Shown here in pieces: positions 29,193 to 37,739 of a stretch of DNA of 64,000 nt. The stretch is from assembly GCA_020053105.1 (NCBI GenBank), contig JAGVNU010000084.1, positions 1 through 64,000 on the forward strand. Direction: 5' to 3'. Each line of letters opens with the position of its first letter. Within the stretch, counting starts at the first letter, position 1. Under the pieces are notes generated by a model. That model saw only the letters and a list, made by a program, of their open reading frames with translations. It had not been told where the DNA came from and made no database searches. Both the position numbers and the translations under genes were made by a program. The stretch is from Thermodesulfovibrionia bacterium (GTDB lineage Bacteria; Nitrospirota; Thermodesulfovibrionia; UBA6902).

Positions 29193-29214
29193 GCGCGGCG
29201 CGCCGTGCCCCTGC
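29193..29214. repeat. partial palindromic element, GGCGCGCC core
   Basis: CGGCGCGCCGTGCCCCTGC matches the core and right arm of the complete copy at 61908; the left arm has decayed. It lies in the ubiE-uvrC divergent spacer. Confidence 0.55.
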
Positions 29215-29221
29215 ATGATGG

Positions 29222-29227
29222 TATAAT
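29222..29227 (+). promoter_or_regulatory. putative -10 box 6 bp before uvrC start
   Basis: TATAAT followed by six bases and then the uvrC ATG at 29234, which suggests a leaderless transcript. No Shine-Dalgarno sequence is present. Confidence 0.4.
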
Positions 29228-29233
29228 CAATTT

Positions 29234-31078
29234 ATGGATTTGCCCGGAAAATTGCAGCAGGCCCCCTCGTCCCCCGGCATTTATATCATGAAAGGGGCCA
29301 AAGAAAAGATTATTTATGTGGGAAAGGCCAAGAACCTGCGAAACAGGCTCAGGTCATATTTCCAGAAATCCGCTTCGCTTGACGAGCGTAAGTCAAAGAT
29401 GGTCGTGGAGATCAGGGACTTTGAATATATTGTGGCAAATAATGAGCTTGAGGCCCTGGTCCTTGAGGCCAATTTTATAAAGAGGGTGAGGCCGAAATAC
29501 AACATCATTCTCAGGGACGATAAAAACTATCCTTATCTTAAATTGACTGTTAATGAACAATGGCCAAGGCTTGAAGTTGTGAGGAGGATTGTTAAAGACG
29601 GCGCACTCTACTTCGGCCCTTATGTTCCAGCCGGGTCCATGTGGGAAATGCTGAAATTCATCCGCCGTAATTTCCCGATGCGTCTGTGCAGATATAACCT
29701 TGAAAAACCCTTTCGGCCCTGCGTGCAGTATCAGATGGGGAGGTGTCTTGCTCCATGCGCGGAGTCCCTGCGGACGGAAGTTGACAGGGAGAAATACCTG
29801 GACATAATCGATCAGGTGAGGTCCTTTATATCGGGAGACAGAAAGGAACTGCTGGCAAGTCTTCATTCCCGGATGCAGAGACATTCGGAGAACCAGCAGT
29901 ATGAAGAGGCAGCCGCGATCAGGGACAGATTAAGCGCCCTTGAAAAGGCATGGGAGTCCCAGCGCGCTATTACTCCCGAGCTTGGAGATATGGATGTCAT
30001 CGGGCTATACAGGGAAAACGGAGAGGCATCGATATTTATGCTGTTCATAAGAAACGGCACAATCATCGGCCAGAAAGATTTCTTTCTGAAGGACCTCGGG
30101 GATATGGACATTACAGAATTGATGGCCGGTTTCATAGAACAGTTTTATTCAAAGGACATGCTGCTGCCGCCGAAGATAATCATTCCCGTTGCTGCGCGGC
30201 TGACAACGCAGGGGGAATGGTTGAGCCAAAGGCGGGGGGGCGCAGTCAGGTTTGTTCACGGCAAAGGCGGACCCGGGAGTAAAGTGCTCAAGATGGCGGA
30301 TGAAAACGCATTTTATTCATTTAATAAACACAAGGAAACCAGGGCGGATGAGACCCTCCTGAGGATAAAAACCCTGCTGGGTCTGAGCAGAATTCCGCAC
30401 AAGGTAGGGGCGGTTGATATTTCCAATATTTCAGGTTCAGAAGCTGTGGGGGCATTCATTTTATATGAGGACGGCAGATTCATGAAGGACGGCTATCGGC
30501 TGTTTAAGATAAAGACCGTTAAAGGGATAGATGATTTTGCCATGATCGGAGAAGTCGTGGGCAGGTATTTGAAGAACATACAGGACAGCGATGACGGGCT
30601 GCCGGACCTGATCCTCATTGACGGAGGAAAGGGACAGTTGATGGCCGCTTTAAATGCAATGAAGCAGTTTGACCTGCCTGTTGAAATGGCGGCAATAGCA
30701 AAGGCCAGGGACGAAGTCCCCCGCAGGAAATCCGTAATCCGAAGGGAATTCGAGAGGGTTTACCTTCCCGGCAAAAAAGAGCCGGTTTACCTGGAGCCGC
30801 TTCAGCCGTCAACACACCTGCTGCAGAAGATCCGCGATGAGGTCCACCGGGCTGCCATAACTTATCACAGGAAGCTTCGCTCAAAAAGGACTCTCGAGTC
30901 TCCGCTTGAAAAGGTAAAAGGGATTGGAAAGACCAGGAGGCTTCTGCTTTTAAAACACTTCGGCAGTATTGATGGGATCAGGAAGGCGCCGGTCGATGAG
31001 ATTGCCTCTTTGAAAGGCATGAATAAAAAGGTTGCGGGGGATTTAAAAAAGTCTATTGGGCCTGGGACTGCGGCATAA
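29234..31078 (+). CDS. uvrC: excinuclease ABC subunit C
   Basis: A 614-aa nucleotide excision repair nuclease that makes both incisions around a UvrAB-marked lesion. The GIY-YIG domain (SSPGIYIMKGAKEKIIYVGK, residues 12-31) makes the 3' cut. A UvrB-binding UVR segment is near residues 205-235 (YEEAAAIRDRLSALEK). The RNase H-like domain with VDISNISGSEAVGA and LILIDGGKGQL makes the 5' cut, and tandem helix-hairpin-helix motifs end the protein (VKGIGKTRRLLLLKHFGS). Length is normal. The following kinase gene begins 12 bp after the stop. Confidence 0.97.
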   Translation: MDLPGKLQQAPSSPGIYIMKGAKEKIIYVGKAKNLRNRLRSYFQKSASLDERKSKMVVEIRDFEYIVANNELEALVLEANFIKRVRPKYNIILRDDKNYPYLKLTVNEQWPRLEVVRRIVKDGALYFGPYVPAGSMWEMLKFIRRNFPMRLCRYNLEKPFRPCVQYQMGRCLAPCAESLRTEVDREKYLDIIDQVRSFISGDRKELLASLHSRMQRHSENQQYEEAAAIRDRLSALEKAWESQRAITPELGDMDVIGLYRENGEASIFMLFIRNGTIIGQKDFFLKDLGDMDITELMAGFIEQFYSKDMLLPPKIIIPVAARLTTQGEWLSQRRGGAVRFVHGKGGPGSKVLKMADENAFYSFNKHKETRADETLLRIKTLLGLSRIPHKVGAVDISNISGSEAVGAFILYEDGRFMKDGYRLFKIKTVKGIDDFAMIGEVVGRYLKNIQDSDDGLPDLILIDGGKGQLMAALNAMKQFDLPVEMAAIAKARDEVPRRKSVIRREFERVYLPGKKEPVYLEPLQPSTHLLQKIRDEVHRAAITYHRKLRSKRTLESPLEKVKGIGKTRRLLLLKHFGSIDGIRKAPVDEIASLKGMNKKVAGDLKKSIGPGTAA

Positions 31079-31090
31079 AGGCACAGATTA

Positions 31091-32179
31091 ATGATTAATG
31101 AAAAGAGCATAAAAGAATACATTAAAACCCTCTTCGGCGAAGAGGCCCTCAATGTAACAATAGAAAAACTCGGGGAGGGTGTTCAGGGCGCCGGCTTTCT
31201 CATTGAAATAAAAACGCATGAAGGTGATAAGCATTATGTCATAAAAGGTCTGTTCCCCGAAGGCCTGGAGCATGACTACCCTGCAGACAGGGCAGGTGTT
31301 TTCCTCCTTGACCTTGATGAGTTCAAGAACCTTCCCAAACACGTGAAGGCAATCGATGTGCTTTCAGAAATGGATGACGGATCAATTAAATCAATCGGCG
31401 GCGGCAAGGAATATTATCTGCTTATGGAACGTGCGGAAGGGAAAGATTACTTCAATGACCTGGCTGCGTTTGCCGGGAGAGACAAGCTTGATACTGGGGA
31501 TATAGAAAAGATCCATGCAATGGTGTCATATCTTGCAAAGATCCACTCCGCAAGAAAAGATTCAAAGCAGTTGTACTGGAGAAAGGTAAGGGACACTATC
31601 GGACACGGCGAATGCTTAATGGGGGTCTTTGATACATATCCTGAAGGCACAATCAGCAGTAGTGAAATGACGGCTATTGAAAAGAAATGCGTGGACTGGA
31701 GGGCAAGGTTAAAACCAAAATTTAAACGTCTCTGCCAGATTCATGGGGATTTCCATCCGGGGAATATCTGGTTTAAAAAAAAGGGCGAGAAAACCTCGCC
31801 ACTACATGCTCCGGTTGACTTCATACTCCTGGATCGCAGCAGAGGCCCGTGGGGTGACGCTGCAGATGACATTACTGCATTAACCATAAACTATATCTTT
31901 TTTTCAATAAATCATTTCGGCAAACTTCAGGGACCTTACCTTGAAGCAATCAATTTGTTTTATGATCAGTATATTAATGAGACCGGAGATGCTGAACTCT
32001 TTGAAGTGCTGGCGCCGTTTTACGCGTTCAGGGGAGTTGTAGTTGCAAACCCTGTGTTTTATCCTGAAGTAACCCCGGAGAACAGGCGCAGGATTTTTAA
32101 CTTTGTGAATGGTGTATTGGATGACGAATCATTTAAAATTGAGAAGGTGAATGAATATATACACAAGGGATCGGGATAA
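31091..32179 (+). CDS. aminoglycoside phosphotransferase-family kinase (APH fold)
   Basis: A 362-aa protein-kinase-like phosphotransferase. QIHGDFHPGNIWF is the Brenner-type catalytic loop, with the Asp base and the metal-binding Asn, and FILLDRSRGPWGDAADDI supplies the metal-binding Asp. ATP-side residues lie in the first 120 residues. The substrate is unknown: the family phosphorylates antibiotics, sugars, amino alcohols and others, and resistance should not be assumed. Residues about 231-238 (KGEKTSPLH) are encoded by a degenerate palindromic element inserted between the catalytic loop and the DFG-like motif. The IMPase gene follows after 23 bp; a kinase-phosphatase pair suggests a metabolic role. 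Confidence 0.75.
   Translation: MINEKSIKEYIKTLFGEEALNVTIEKLGEGVQGAGFLIEIKTHEGDKHYVIKGLFPEGLEHDYPADRAGVFLLDLDEFKNLPKHVKAIDVLSEMDDGSIKSIGGGKEYYLLMERAEGKDYFNDLAAFAGRDKLDTGDIEKIHAMVSYLAKIHSARKDSKQLYWRKVRDTIGHGECLMGVFDTYPEGTISSSEMTAIEKKCVDWRARLKPKFKRLCQIHGDFHPGNIWFKKKGEKTSPLHAPVDFILLDRSRGPWGDAADDITALTINYIFFSINHFGKLQGPYLEAINLFYDQYINETGDAELFEVLAPFYAFRGVVVANPVFYPEVTPENRRRIFNFVNGVLDDESFKIEKVNEYIHKGSG
31781..31806. repeat. degenerate palindromic element in APH-like kinase gene
   Basis: AAGGGCGAG and CTCGCCACTAC flank a short spacer. It matches the GAGGT-type elements with several changes and is in frame. Confidence 0.55.
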
Positions 32180-32202
32180 AGGGTCAGGGGGCTGCTAAGT
32201 AA

Positions 32203-33009
32203 ATGGACATTAACGATATCAGGAAAATCGGTTCACGGCTTAAAAAAGAAATCTCATCTCAGATGGATGTTCTGCACAATCATGCATCACTCGGCAAGGG
32301 TGCAAGCGGTGATACTACTCATCCAATTGACAAGTTGGCAGAGGACATTGTTTATGAAGAGCTTGAAAAACTTAATGGGCCTGTTACTCTTGTTTCAGAA
32401 GAGTGCGGGACAAGAGAAATAAAAGGCGGCGGACCACGGCTTTTAGTAGATCCGATTGACGGCAGCAGAAATGCTGTCAGCGGCATTCCGCTATTTTCCA
32501 CATCCATTGCCCTTGTGGACGGAGACACTGTCGGTAAAACAAAAATCGGCTATGTTATAAATCTTATTAGCGGGGATGAATTCTGGGCCATAAAAGGGGA
32601 AGGGAGTTTTTTAAACGGTTCACCCATAACGACTCAGCAGGATGAAGTCTTCAGAGTAATAGCTTACGAGGCGCAGACCCCTAAAACCGATATCCCGGTA
32701 ATCATGCCCCTGATTTCCGTATTTCACAGGGCGCGGTGTTTTGGTTCAACGGCCCTGGATATGGCATTTCTCGCACAAGGCGCTGTCAGTGTGTTCGTGG
32801 TCCCTTCCCCGTCCAGGAGCTTTGATTTTGCAGCGGGGTATCTATTGATAAAAGAAGCCGGCGGCAGGGTGACGGACCTTGATGGTAAAGAGATAGATGG
32901 AGTTGAAGTGAGCGTTAACAGATCGACCCCTCTTCTTGCTTCAGCAAATGAAAAGCTGCATGGAAATGCAGTTAAAATTCTAATGCGGAGGGGAATAAAC
33001 GCGGGCTGA
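32203..33009 (+). CDS. inositol monophosphatase-family phosphatase
   Basis: A 268-aa lithium-sensitive-type phosphatase. Metal sites are the Glu in VSEECGT, DPIDGSRNAV (the DPxDGT/S motif) and FDFAAGYLLIKEAGG near the C-terminus. The substrate may be inositol phosphate, fructose-1,6-bisphosphate or 3'-phosphoadenosine phosphate; the divergence resembles archaeal dual-specificity IMPase/FBPase enzymes, so I leave it open. It is probably co-transcribed with the upstream kinase. A 9-bp inverted repeat (AAACGCGGG/CCCGCGTTT) spans its stop codon. Confidence 0.85.
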   Translation: MDINDIRKIGSRLKKEISSQMDVLHNHASLGKGASGDTTHPIDKLAEDIVYEELEKLNGPVTLVSEECGTREIKGGGPRLLVDPIDGSRNAVSGIPLFSTSIALVDGDTVGKTKIGYVINLISGDEFWAIKGEGSFLNGSPITTQQDEVFRVIAYEAQTPKTDIPVIMPLISVFHRARCFGSTALDMAFLAQGAVSVFVVPSPSRSFDFAAGYLLIKEAGGRVTDLDGKEIDGVEVSVNRSTPLLASANEKLHGNAVKILMRRGINAG

Positions 33010-33020
33010 CTCCCGCGTTT
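32997..33020. terminator. hairpin across IMPase stop codon
   Basis: Perfect 9-bp stem AAACGCGGG/CCCGCGTTT with a 6-base loop containing the TGA stop. No U-tract follows, so it may be a pause or stability hairpin and not an intrinsic terminator. Confidence 0.35.
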
Positions 33021-33030
33021 ACGAGTATTC

Positions 33031-33183
33031 ATGCCCGAAAAAACAAAGGACAAAAAGCACCCCTGTCCTGACTGCACTTATTGCCAGTGGTGCGCTGATG
33101 ACAAGTGTCGAAAATGCCGGCCTTCATGCAAGAATCTATGCGAAAAAAAGCCCCCGCAAGTTTCTATTAATCGGAAAAAATAG
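33031..33183 (+). CDS. small cysteine-rich protein
   Basis: A 50-codon ORF below the track's size cut-off. It contains eight cysteines, at residues 12, 15, 18, 21, 26, 29, 33 and 37 (PCPDCTYCQWC, then DKCRKCRPSCKNLC), with a lysine-rich start and end. The regular CxxC spacing suggests zinc or iron-sulfur binding. It starts 21 bp after the IMPase stop, on the same strand, but has no good ribosome binding site. The function is unknown to me. The Cys spacing makes a random ORF unlikely. Confidence 0.55.
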   Translation: MPEKTKDKKHPCPDCTYCQWCADDKCRKCRPSCKNLCEKKPPQVSINRKK

Positions 33184-33296
33184 ATGCTGTAAGCCCCCTG
33201 ATCATATAATTTTTTTTTAATAAATTAAAGTTCCCCCTGTAAATGCCGACTACATAACTGTAAAGACATTTAACAATTTAAGAAGGGGGGAGACTG

Positions 33297-33650
33297 ATGA
33301 TTAATGAAATTTCTAACGCAAATGACCAGCTGGGCCAAGTAAATAAACCAGGTGGCCGCAATAAAAACATCCAGGCTGCCGGTATGCAAACAGGCAAATC
33401 AGGCGAATTTGATATACGTGATGTAGTAGAAATTTCCCAGCTGAAACCTGTACAGCCTGTAACTGAAGATAAAAATGAGATCAATTTCTCATCAGATGCA
33501 AAGAACGCTGAAAAAAATATTTATGGATCGGGGATACCGGAAGGTGCTGCCAAGACTGCGCCAGGCAATGAACCGAAACAAAATGACACGCCTTCCGTTT
33601 ATGGCGAAAGAGAATCCGGCCTTGGTAAGTTCATAGATACAGAAGCATAA
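33297..33650 (+). CDS. hypothetical protein, hydrophilic
   Basis: A 117-aa soluble, low-complexity protein rich in Asn, Lys, Gly and Glu, probably largely disordered, with one more ordered stretch (FDIRDVVEISQLKPV). It has no signal peptide and no cysteine. A strong purine-rich ribosome binding site (AAGAAGGGGGGAG) precedes the ATG, which argues that it is a real, well-translated gene. I do not recognise a family. It is convergent with the gene at 33664, whose stop is 14 bp away. Confidence 0.6.
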   Translation: MINEISNANDQLGQVNKPGGRNKNIQAAGMQTGKSGEFDIRDVVEISQLKPVQPVTEDKNEINFSSDAKNAEKNIYGSGIPEGAAKTAPGNEPKQNDTPSVYGERESGLGKFIDTEA

Positions 33651-33663
33651 GAACGATTTCACA

Positions 33664-34026
33664 TTACGGCATAGCTACAGAAATCTCATAACTTCCAACC
33701 GAGGCCCTATCCGCAAGCCCCTTTTTCCACAGGAGATCGATGATTTTCGCTTTTGACGCCTTCGGGATCATTAATATAAGCTTTGCACCGAGACCTGAAA
33801 GCGTCTTCCAGTGATCTGCCTTTTCCTGGGTGATGCTGCCTTCGGTCTCAACTTCCATAATCGCAAGTATCATTCCATGATTTGTGAGTATAAGGTCGGG
33901 ATAATGTCCCTTAAATTCATTATTCTTCTCGTCCCCCATATTTATCCTGATATCATCGTAATCTCTTGAGAGTCTGTCTTTTAGATATGAGACCATCCAG
34001 TCGTGAATCAAATTTTCATTTTTCAT
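33664..34026 (-). CDS. hypothetical protein with PD-(D/E)xK nuclease-like motif
   Basis: A 120-aa protein. The middle region GHYPDLILTNHGMILAIMEVETEG has the spacing of a restriction-endonuclease-like core: Asp in PDLIL, then a beta-hairpin and ExE. The usual lysine is not obvious, so catalysis is uncertain. Related small proteins often handle DNA ends or are remnants of larger nucleases. It lies directly downstream of the DUF3187 and pgk genes on the same strand, with an 11-bp spacer, and may be co-transcribed. Confidence 0.55.
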   Translation of the reverse strand: MKNENLIHDWMVSYLKDRLSRDYDDIRINMGDEKNNEFKGHYPDLILTNHGMILAIMEVETEGSITQEKADHWKTLSGLGAKLILMIPKASKAKIIDLLWKKGLADRASVGSYEISVAMP

Positions 34027-34037
34027 GTTTTCGTCTC

Positions 34038-35006
34038 TTACAATAAATGTTTATAAGTGAAGTTAATTATAAAGTCAGGTGAACCGCTTGTATTGAGGTC
34101 CTCTGTCAGTGAAAGTTCATAATTGCGGCCGTTTGAATAATACCTGCCGCCGAAAGCGATAAAGAAAGCCCTGCCGTCTACAGCTGATATCTCCGTATCC
34201 GGATATATATCTGATTGCCCGTGAAGCTGGATAACCAGGTCCAGATTTTTACTCAGCTCGGTTTCCAATGCAACCCCGCCGTTAATATAATTTCTTAGAT
34301 CCAGATTTTCATGTCCTTTTACATCTCCCGGGAAAACCGCGCCCAGATTCCAGTAAGTCATAGTGCTGCCGGAGATGCTTTTGTCAAACAGCAGGGATAT
34401 CCCAGCATCTATACTGCCGTTGCTGTATCCTTTTTTTGCGCTGCTGACCGGGAGTTCGAGATCTCCCTTTATACTTAATTTATAGTCAGCTGCTGACATC
34501 AAAGGTTTTTTAACAGCAAGTCTGATGTCGCCAAGCCGCGTGCCGGATTGCCCCCTGATTATTAACTTACCGTCTCTACGCACTTCATAAAGAAAATCAT
34601 TGTTCGGCCTGTCCTTTCTCCCGTAATCCGGGAAGCCAAAAGCATCGTGATAATCTTCAAGGAACCCGTCCATAAAGCCTTCGCTGAAAACAAGCACCGG
34701 CACGTCCAGGTCAAATTCAATTAAATTTTTTATTATCCGCTTATATCTGAAACTAAGCTCCGTAATTTCCATATCGAGGCTGATGACCCAATCCCTGGAT
34801 TCTTCTACCGTATATGTGCTTGAATGTGAAAGACTGAAGGACATGGAATTTTCCATATCAGCTTTTTCAAGATACGGCTGATCTGCATGCAGAAATATGG
34901 GATATAAATTATTTATCTGAAGAGGGCCGTCAAATGAGAAGGCTGCGGATGAAAGGCACGTTAAGAAAAAAACAATAGAGATAAGATACTTGTATGCATG
35001 AATCAC
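34038..35006 (-). CDS. DUF3187 family outer-membrane-type protein
   Basis: A 322-aa protein with a Sec signal peptide (residues 1-24, hydrophobic core ISIVFFLTCLSSAAFSF). The pattern SLSHSSTYTVEESRDWVISLDMEITELSFRYKR, GFMDGFLEDYHDAFGFPDYGR and a terminal strand ending in aromatic residues matches DUF3187. This is a family of predicted beta-barrel proteins of unknown function. The start overlaps the pgk stop by 4 bp, so the two are probably translationally coupled even though their roles look unrelated. Confidence 0.75.
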   Translation of the reverse strand: MIHAYKYLISIVFFLTCLSSAAFSFDGPLQINNLYPIFLHADQPYLEKADMENSMSFSLSHSSTYTVEESRDWVISLDMEITELSFRYKRIIKNLIEFDLDVPVLVFSEGFMDGFLEDYHDAFGFPDYGRKDRPNNDFLYEVRRDGKLIIRGQSGTRLGDIRLAVKKPLMSAADYKLSIKGDLELPVSSAKKGYSNGSIDAGISLLFDKSISGSTMTYWNLGAVFPGDVKGHENLDLRNYINGGVALETELSKNLDLVIQLHGQSDIYPDTEISAVDGRAFFIAFGGRYYSNGRNYELSLTEDLNTSGSPDFIINFTYKHLL

Positions 35007-36328
35007 AATATGCTTTTCCCCGAACTCTCCTTGTTCTCCATTAGGGCGTGAATGGGTTTCAGGCCATATGGACTACCCTGCTCTATCGCAGTCAGGACGG
35101 TACCGCCGCCGGTAAAGAAGTAGTACCGGTTACTGTCGAGGATAGAAAGGTAGAGCCCCGGGCACAGATTTTTGAATTCCTGAAGCGTGTCTCCGCCGCC
35201 GTACATTTTTAATGCGAGGGTGTTTTTATCTATTGTCATATCAAGGGCCTTGGACCCTTCGGTAAAATGAGGAGTGAAACCCATAACAGCATTAACGAAA
35301 ATGGTGCTCGCATTCAGCAGGACTTCAGTGACTTTTTTATCCGAAAAGGATTTAGGATCAATGTCCAGTATATAGCCATATTGATCGCCTGACTTAAAGT
35401 CTTTAATTGACAAGGTCCTGTACCTGCCTTCTATCCTGCCTTCCATAGTGTCTGATTCAACAATATAAGGAAGTTCTATGATCTTTTGTTGTGTCTTGTC
35501 CGTATTGACCAGTTCCTGCGCGGCGCCGATGTCTTCTTCTGAGATACCTTTAATTGAAATACCGTATTTTGCGCAGAGGTAAGCATTATACAGGACCCCT
35601 CCCAGAATCAATTGGTCGGCCTTGTTATATATTGCATATAACGGACCTATCTTCGTGTCGTATTTAGAGCCTGCTATCACGGCAAGAAAGGGCCTGTCAG
35701 GATTTATCACGTTATTGAGATTCTCGATTTCCTGCTGCATGAGAAATCCCGCATAGGAGGGAATGAACTTGGTAATATCGTATGTTGAAACGTGCGGCTG
35801 CCACGAGCCGAAGGCGTCATTCACATATACATCTGCGATATCGGACAGGAGCACGGCAAAATTGTCCCTGAAAAACCCCTCTCCTTCTTCCCCTCGAAAC
35901 CATCGTGTATTGGGAAGGTAGATGCCGCCGATTTTTCGGTCCTTCAGATCTCCTATGGCGCGATACACGGAATTAGATAATCCCGATATCCCCAGGTCAG
36001 GATCGATCTCACACTCGGGGACATAAAATTCTACATTAAGCTTCCGCCGGAGATATTCCACGATAGGTTCAACGGAATTCTCCTGGTTGCAGGTGATCTT
36101 CCCGGTTTTCTTGTCTTTCGGTCTCCCGACGTGGGTCATCAGGACCGGTCTGCCCCCCCGGTCAACAATATAATAAAGAGTTCCCAGCGTCTTGTCGATC
36201 CTGAAGGGGTCTTTTATAACGCCTTTTTTTACGACATTATGATCAAATCGAACGAGGACTATTTTCCCATTGAGGTCGGCTTCCTGTATAAGCGGGAGCC
36301 TTTTGCTCATATCTCCATTGATTTCCAT
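35003..36328 (-). CDS. pgk: phosphoglycerate kinase (divergent)
   Basis: A 441-aa enzyme converting 1,3-bisphosphoglycerate and ADP to 3-phosphoglycerate and ATP. Recognisable segments are VLVRFDHNVVKKGVIKDPFR (normally RxDxNVP), LMTHVGRPKDKK, VYVNDAFGSWQPHVST, FLAVIAGSKYDTKIGPL and the nucleotide loop MYGGGDTLQEF. The sequence is longer and more divergent than the usual form of about 395 aa, with extra material around 95-130 and 260-310. I use ATG 36328; the track's TTG at 36343 is unlikely. TAGAAT lies 5 bp before this ATG. Confidence 0.85.
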   Translation of the reverse strand: MEINGDMSKRLPLIQEADLNGKIVLVRFDHNVVKKGVIKDPFRIDKTLGTLYYIVDRGGRPVLMTHVGRPKDKKTGKITCNQENSVEPIVEYLRRKLNVEFYVPECEIDPDLGISGLSNSVYRAIGDLKDRKIGGIYLPNTRWFRGEEGEGFFRDNFAVLLSDIADVYVNDAFGSWQPHVSTYDITKFIPSYAGFLMQQEIENLNNVINPDRPFLAVIAGSKYDTKIGPLYAIYNKADQLILGGVLYNAYLCAKYGISIKGISEEDIGAAQELVNTDKTQQKIIELPYIVESDTMEGRIEGRYRTLSIKDFKSGDQYGYILDIDPKSFSDKKVTEVLLNASTIFVNAVMGFTPHFTEGSKALDMTIDKNTLALKMYGGGDTLQEFKNLCPGLYLSILDSNRYYFFTGGGTVLTAIEQGSPYGLKPIHALMENKESSGKSIL

Positions 36329-36333
36329 AGCAC

Positions 36334-36339
36334 ATTCTA
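36334..36339 (-). promoter_or_regulatory. putative -10 box close to pgk start
   Basis: On the minus strand TAGAAT ends 5 bp before ATG 36328, another candidate leaderless start. Confidence 0.3.
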
Positions 36340-36408
36340 CCAAAAGAGAGTAAAATTGAAAAGCCTTTTTTACTTAATCTACACCATTTAATCATATAAA
36401 ACTTGCAG

Positions 36409-36414
36409 TATAAT
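36409..36414 (+). promoter_or_regulatory. putative -10 box 6 bp before APS-kinase-like start
   Basis: TATAAT is followed by six bases and then ATG 36421. No ribosome binding site is visible. Confidence 0.4.
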
Positions 36415-36420
36415 TATTAC

Positions 36421-36942
36421 ATGCCATGGGTATTGTGGATTACAGGTTTGCCGGGGTGCGGGAAAAGCACGGTCGCGCTCAAAGTGAGGGAACTGATTCC
36501 TGACACCGTGGTCCTTCGGATGGATGATCTGAGAAAAATAGTCACTCCTGCCCCTACCTATTCAGATGAGGAAAGGGAGCACGTATACAGGGCGCTGGTG
36601 TATACAGCTAAAACTCTTTATGAAGCTGGACAGAATGTCATCATAGACGCCACAGGGAATAAGCGCTCCTGGAGACAGCTTGCAAGGGAACTGATACCTG
36701 CTTATATGGAGGTATATCTTGAATGTCCGGTTGAACTTTGTATAGAGAGAGAAAAAACAAGGACCGACACCCATGCAGCGCCGAAGAACATATACGAAAA
36801 AGGGAAAGCGGGATGGCCGGTGCCTGGAATAAATGTTCCCTATGAAAAGCCGGACAATCCTGACTTGACCATTTATACTGAAAAAGAACCGCCGGAGGAG
36901 GCAGCGAAAAAGATCGTAAAATTGATTCAATCAAGAATATAG
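36421..36942 (+). CDS. adenylylsulfate kinase-like P-loop kinase
   Basis: A 173-aa P-loop kinase. Walker A is GLPGCGKST (residues 8-16), and [10 protein letters not shown] and [14 protein letters not shown] follow. The C-terminal loop [15 protein letters not shown] is characteristic of APS kinase (CysC), which phosphorylates adenylyl sulfate to PAPS. However, the APS-binding region before it ([12 protein letters not shown]) is not the standard one, so another small substrate is possible. I use ATG 36421, six codons inside the track ORF, since it gives the usual short lead to the P-loop. It is divergent from pgk and followed after 19 bp by yjbQ. Confidence 0.75.
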   Translation: MPWVLWITGLPGCGKSTVALKVRELIPDTVVLRMDDLRKIVTPAPTYSDEEREHVYRALVYTAKTLYEAGQNVIIDATGNKRSWRQLARELIPAYMEVYLECPVELCIEREKTRTDTHAAPKNIYEKGKAGWPVPGINVPYEKPDNPDLTIYTEKEPPEEAAKKIVKLIQSRI

Positions 36943-36961
36943 ATTTCTTTATGGAGGGCAT

Positions 36962-37381
36962 ATGAAATCGTATCGGAAAGAACTATGGTTTAATGTCCCG
37001 GCCAGGCGTGCATTCATAAACATTACACACCAGGTTGAGGAATGTTTGAAGGAGAGTAAAATCAGGGAAGGCCTTTGCCTGGTCAATGCGATGCATATAA
37101 CCGCGTCTGTCTTTATCAATGACGACGAGTCTGGCCTTCATCACGATTATGAAGTCTGGCTTGAGAAACTTGCGCCCCACGAACCTGTAACGCAATACCG
37201 CCATAACGCGACCGGAGAGGACAATGGGGACGCGCATCTAAAACGGCAGATCATGGGACGCGAGGTCGTTGTTGCTGTGACGGACGGGAAACTCGACTTC
37301 GGCACGTGGGAGCGTATTTTCTACGGAGAGTTTGACGGGAGACGGAGAAAAAGGGCGCTCGTGAAGATAATCGGTGAGTGA
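36962..37381 (+). CDS. yjbQ: YjbQ family (UPF0047) protein
   Basis: A 139-aa single-domain protein with the family's conserved elements: [63 protein letters not shown] and the C-terminal [15 protein letters not shown]. The conserved His, Asn and Glu residues line a pocket, and members have been reported to have weak thiamine phosphate synthase activity; the physiological role is not settled. A good ribosome binding site (GGAGGG) precedes the ATG. Confidence 0.9.
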   Translation: MKSYRKELWFNVPARRAFINITHQVEECLKESKIREGLCLVNAMHITASVFINDDESGLHHDYEVWLEKLAPHEPVTQYRHNATGEDNGDAHLKRQIMGREVVVAVTDGKLDFGTWERIFYGEFDGRRRKRALVKIIGE

Positions 37382-37416
37382 CGGGCTTCATGTGATAACG
37401 ATTCCGTCATCGATCC

Positions 37417-37447
37417 TTGACTAATCATCAAGCCCATAAGTTATAAT
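37417..37447 (+). promoter_or_regulatory. sigma-70-type promoter for the cobalamin operon
   Basis: TTGACT (37417-37422) and TATAAT (37442-37447) with a 19-bp spacer lie just upstream of the first cobalamin riboswitch. Spacing is slightly long, but both hexamers are close to consensus and the position is right. Confidence 0.55.
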
Positions 37448-37459
37448 TCTACTCATATT

Positions 37460-37636
37460 GTTCAGGCGCCTGTAAAGGCTTAAAGGGGAATCCCGTGAAA
37501 TACGGGAGCGGACCCGCCGCTGTAATCCCGATTTCCGCTATTTTGGAATTCACAGTCTCTACTAGCAGAACGCCACTTGTTTAACTGACAGGGAAGGCAG
37601 ATAGAGATCGGGAGAGCCAGAAGACCTGCCTGGACA
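37460..37636 (+). ncRNA. cobalamin riboswitch 1
   Basis: The leader contains the conserved core AAAGGGGAATCCCGTG, GACCCGCCGCTGTAATC, and the B12 box AGCCAGAAGACCTGCC (37615-37630). The ends can pair: GTTCAGGC (37460) with GCCTGGAC (37628), one G-U. It precedes cobU and the cob/cbi operon. Binding of adenosylcobalamin should lower expression, and the terminator just downstream indicates transcriptional control. Confidence 0.95.
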
Positions 37637-37697
37637 TAGCCTCACAAAATAGCCTTCGAGGGAAGGGGCTGTGAGGGTAAAGGTTATTTGGCTTTTA

Positions 37698-37738
37698 TCC
37701 CCCGGCTTTCTTTAGAGAAGGCCGGGGTTTTTATTTTT
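37698..37738 (+). terminator. intrinsic terminator of riboswitch 1
   Basis: CCCCCGGCTTTCT and AGAAGGCCGGGG form a GC-rich stem followed by TTTTTATTTTTT. The cobU ATG is at 37740, directly after the U-tract, so the 3' arm also holds the only purine-rich ribosome-binding candidate. Confidence 0.9.
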
Positions 37739-37739
37739 T

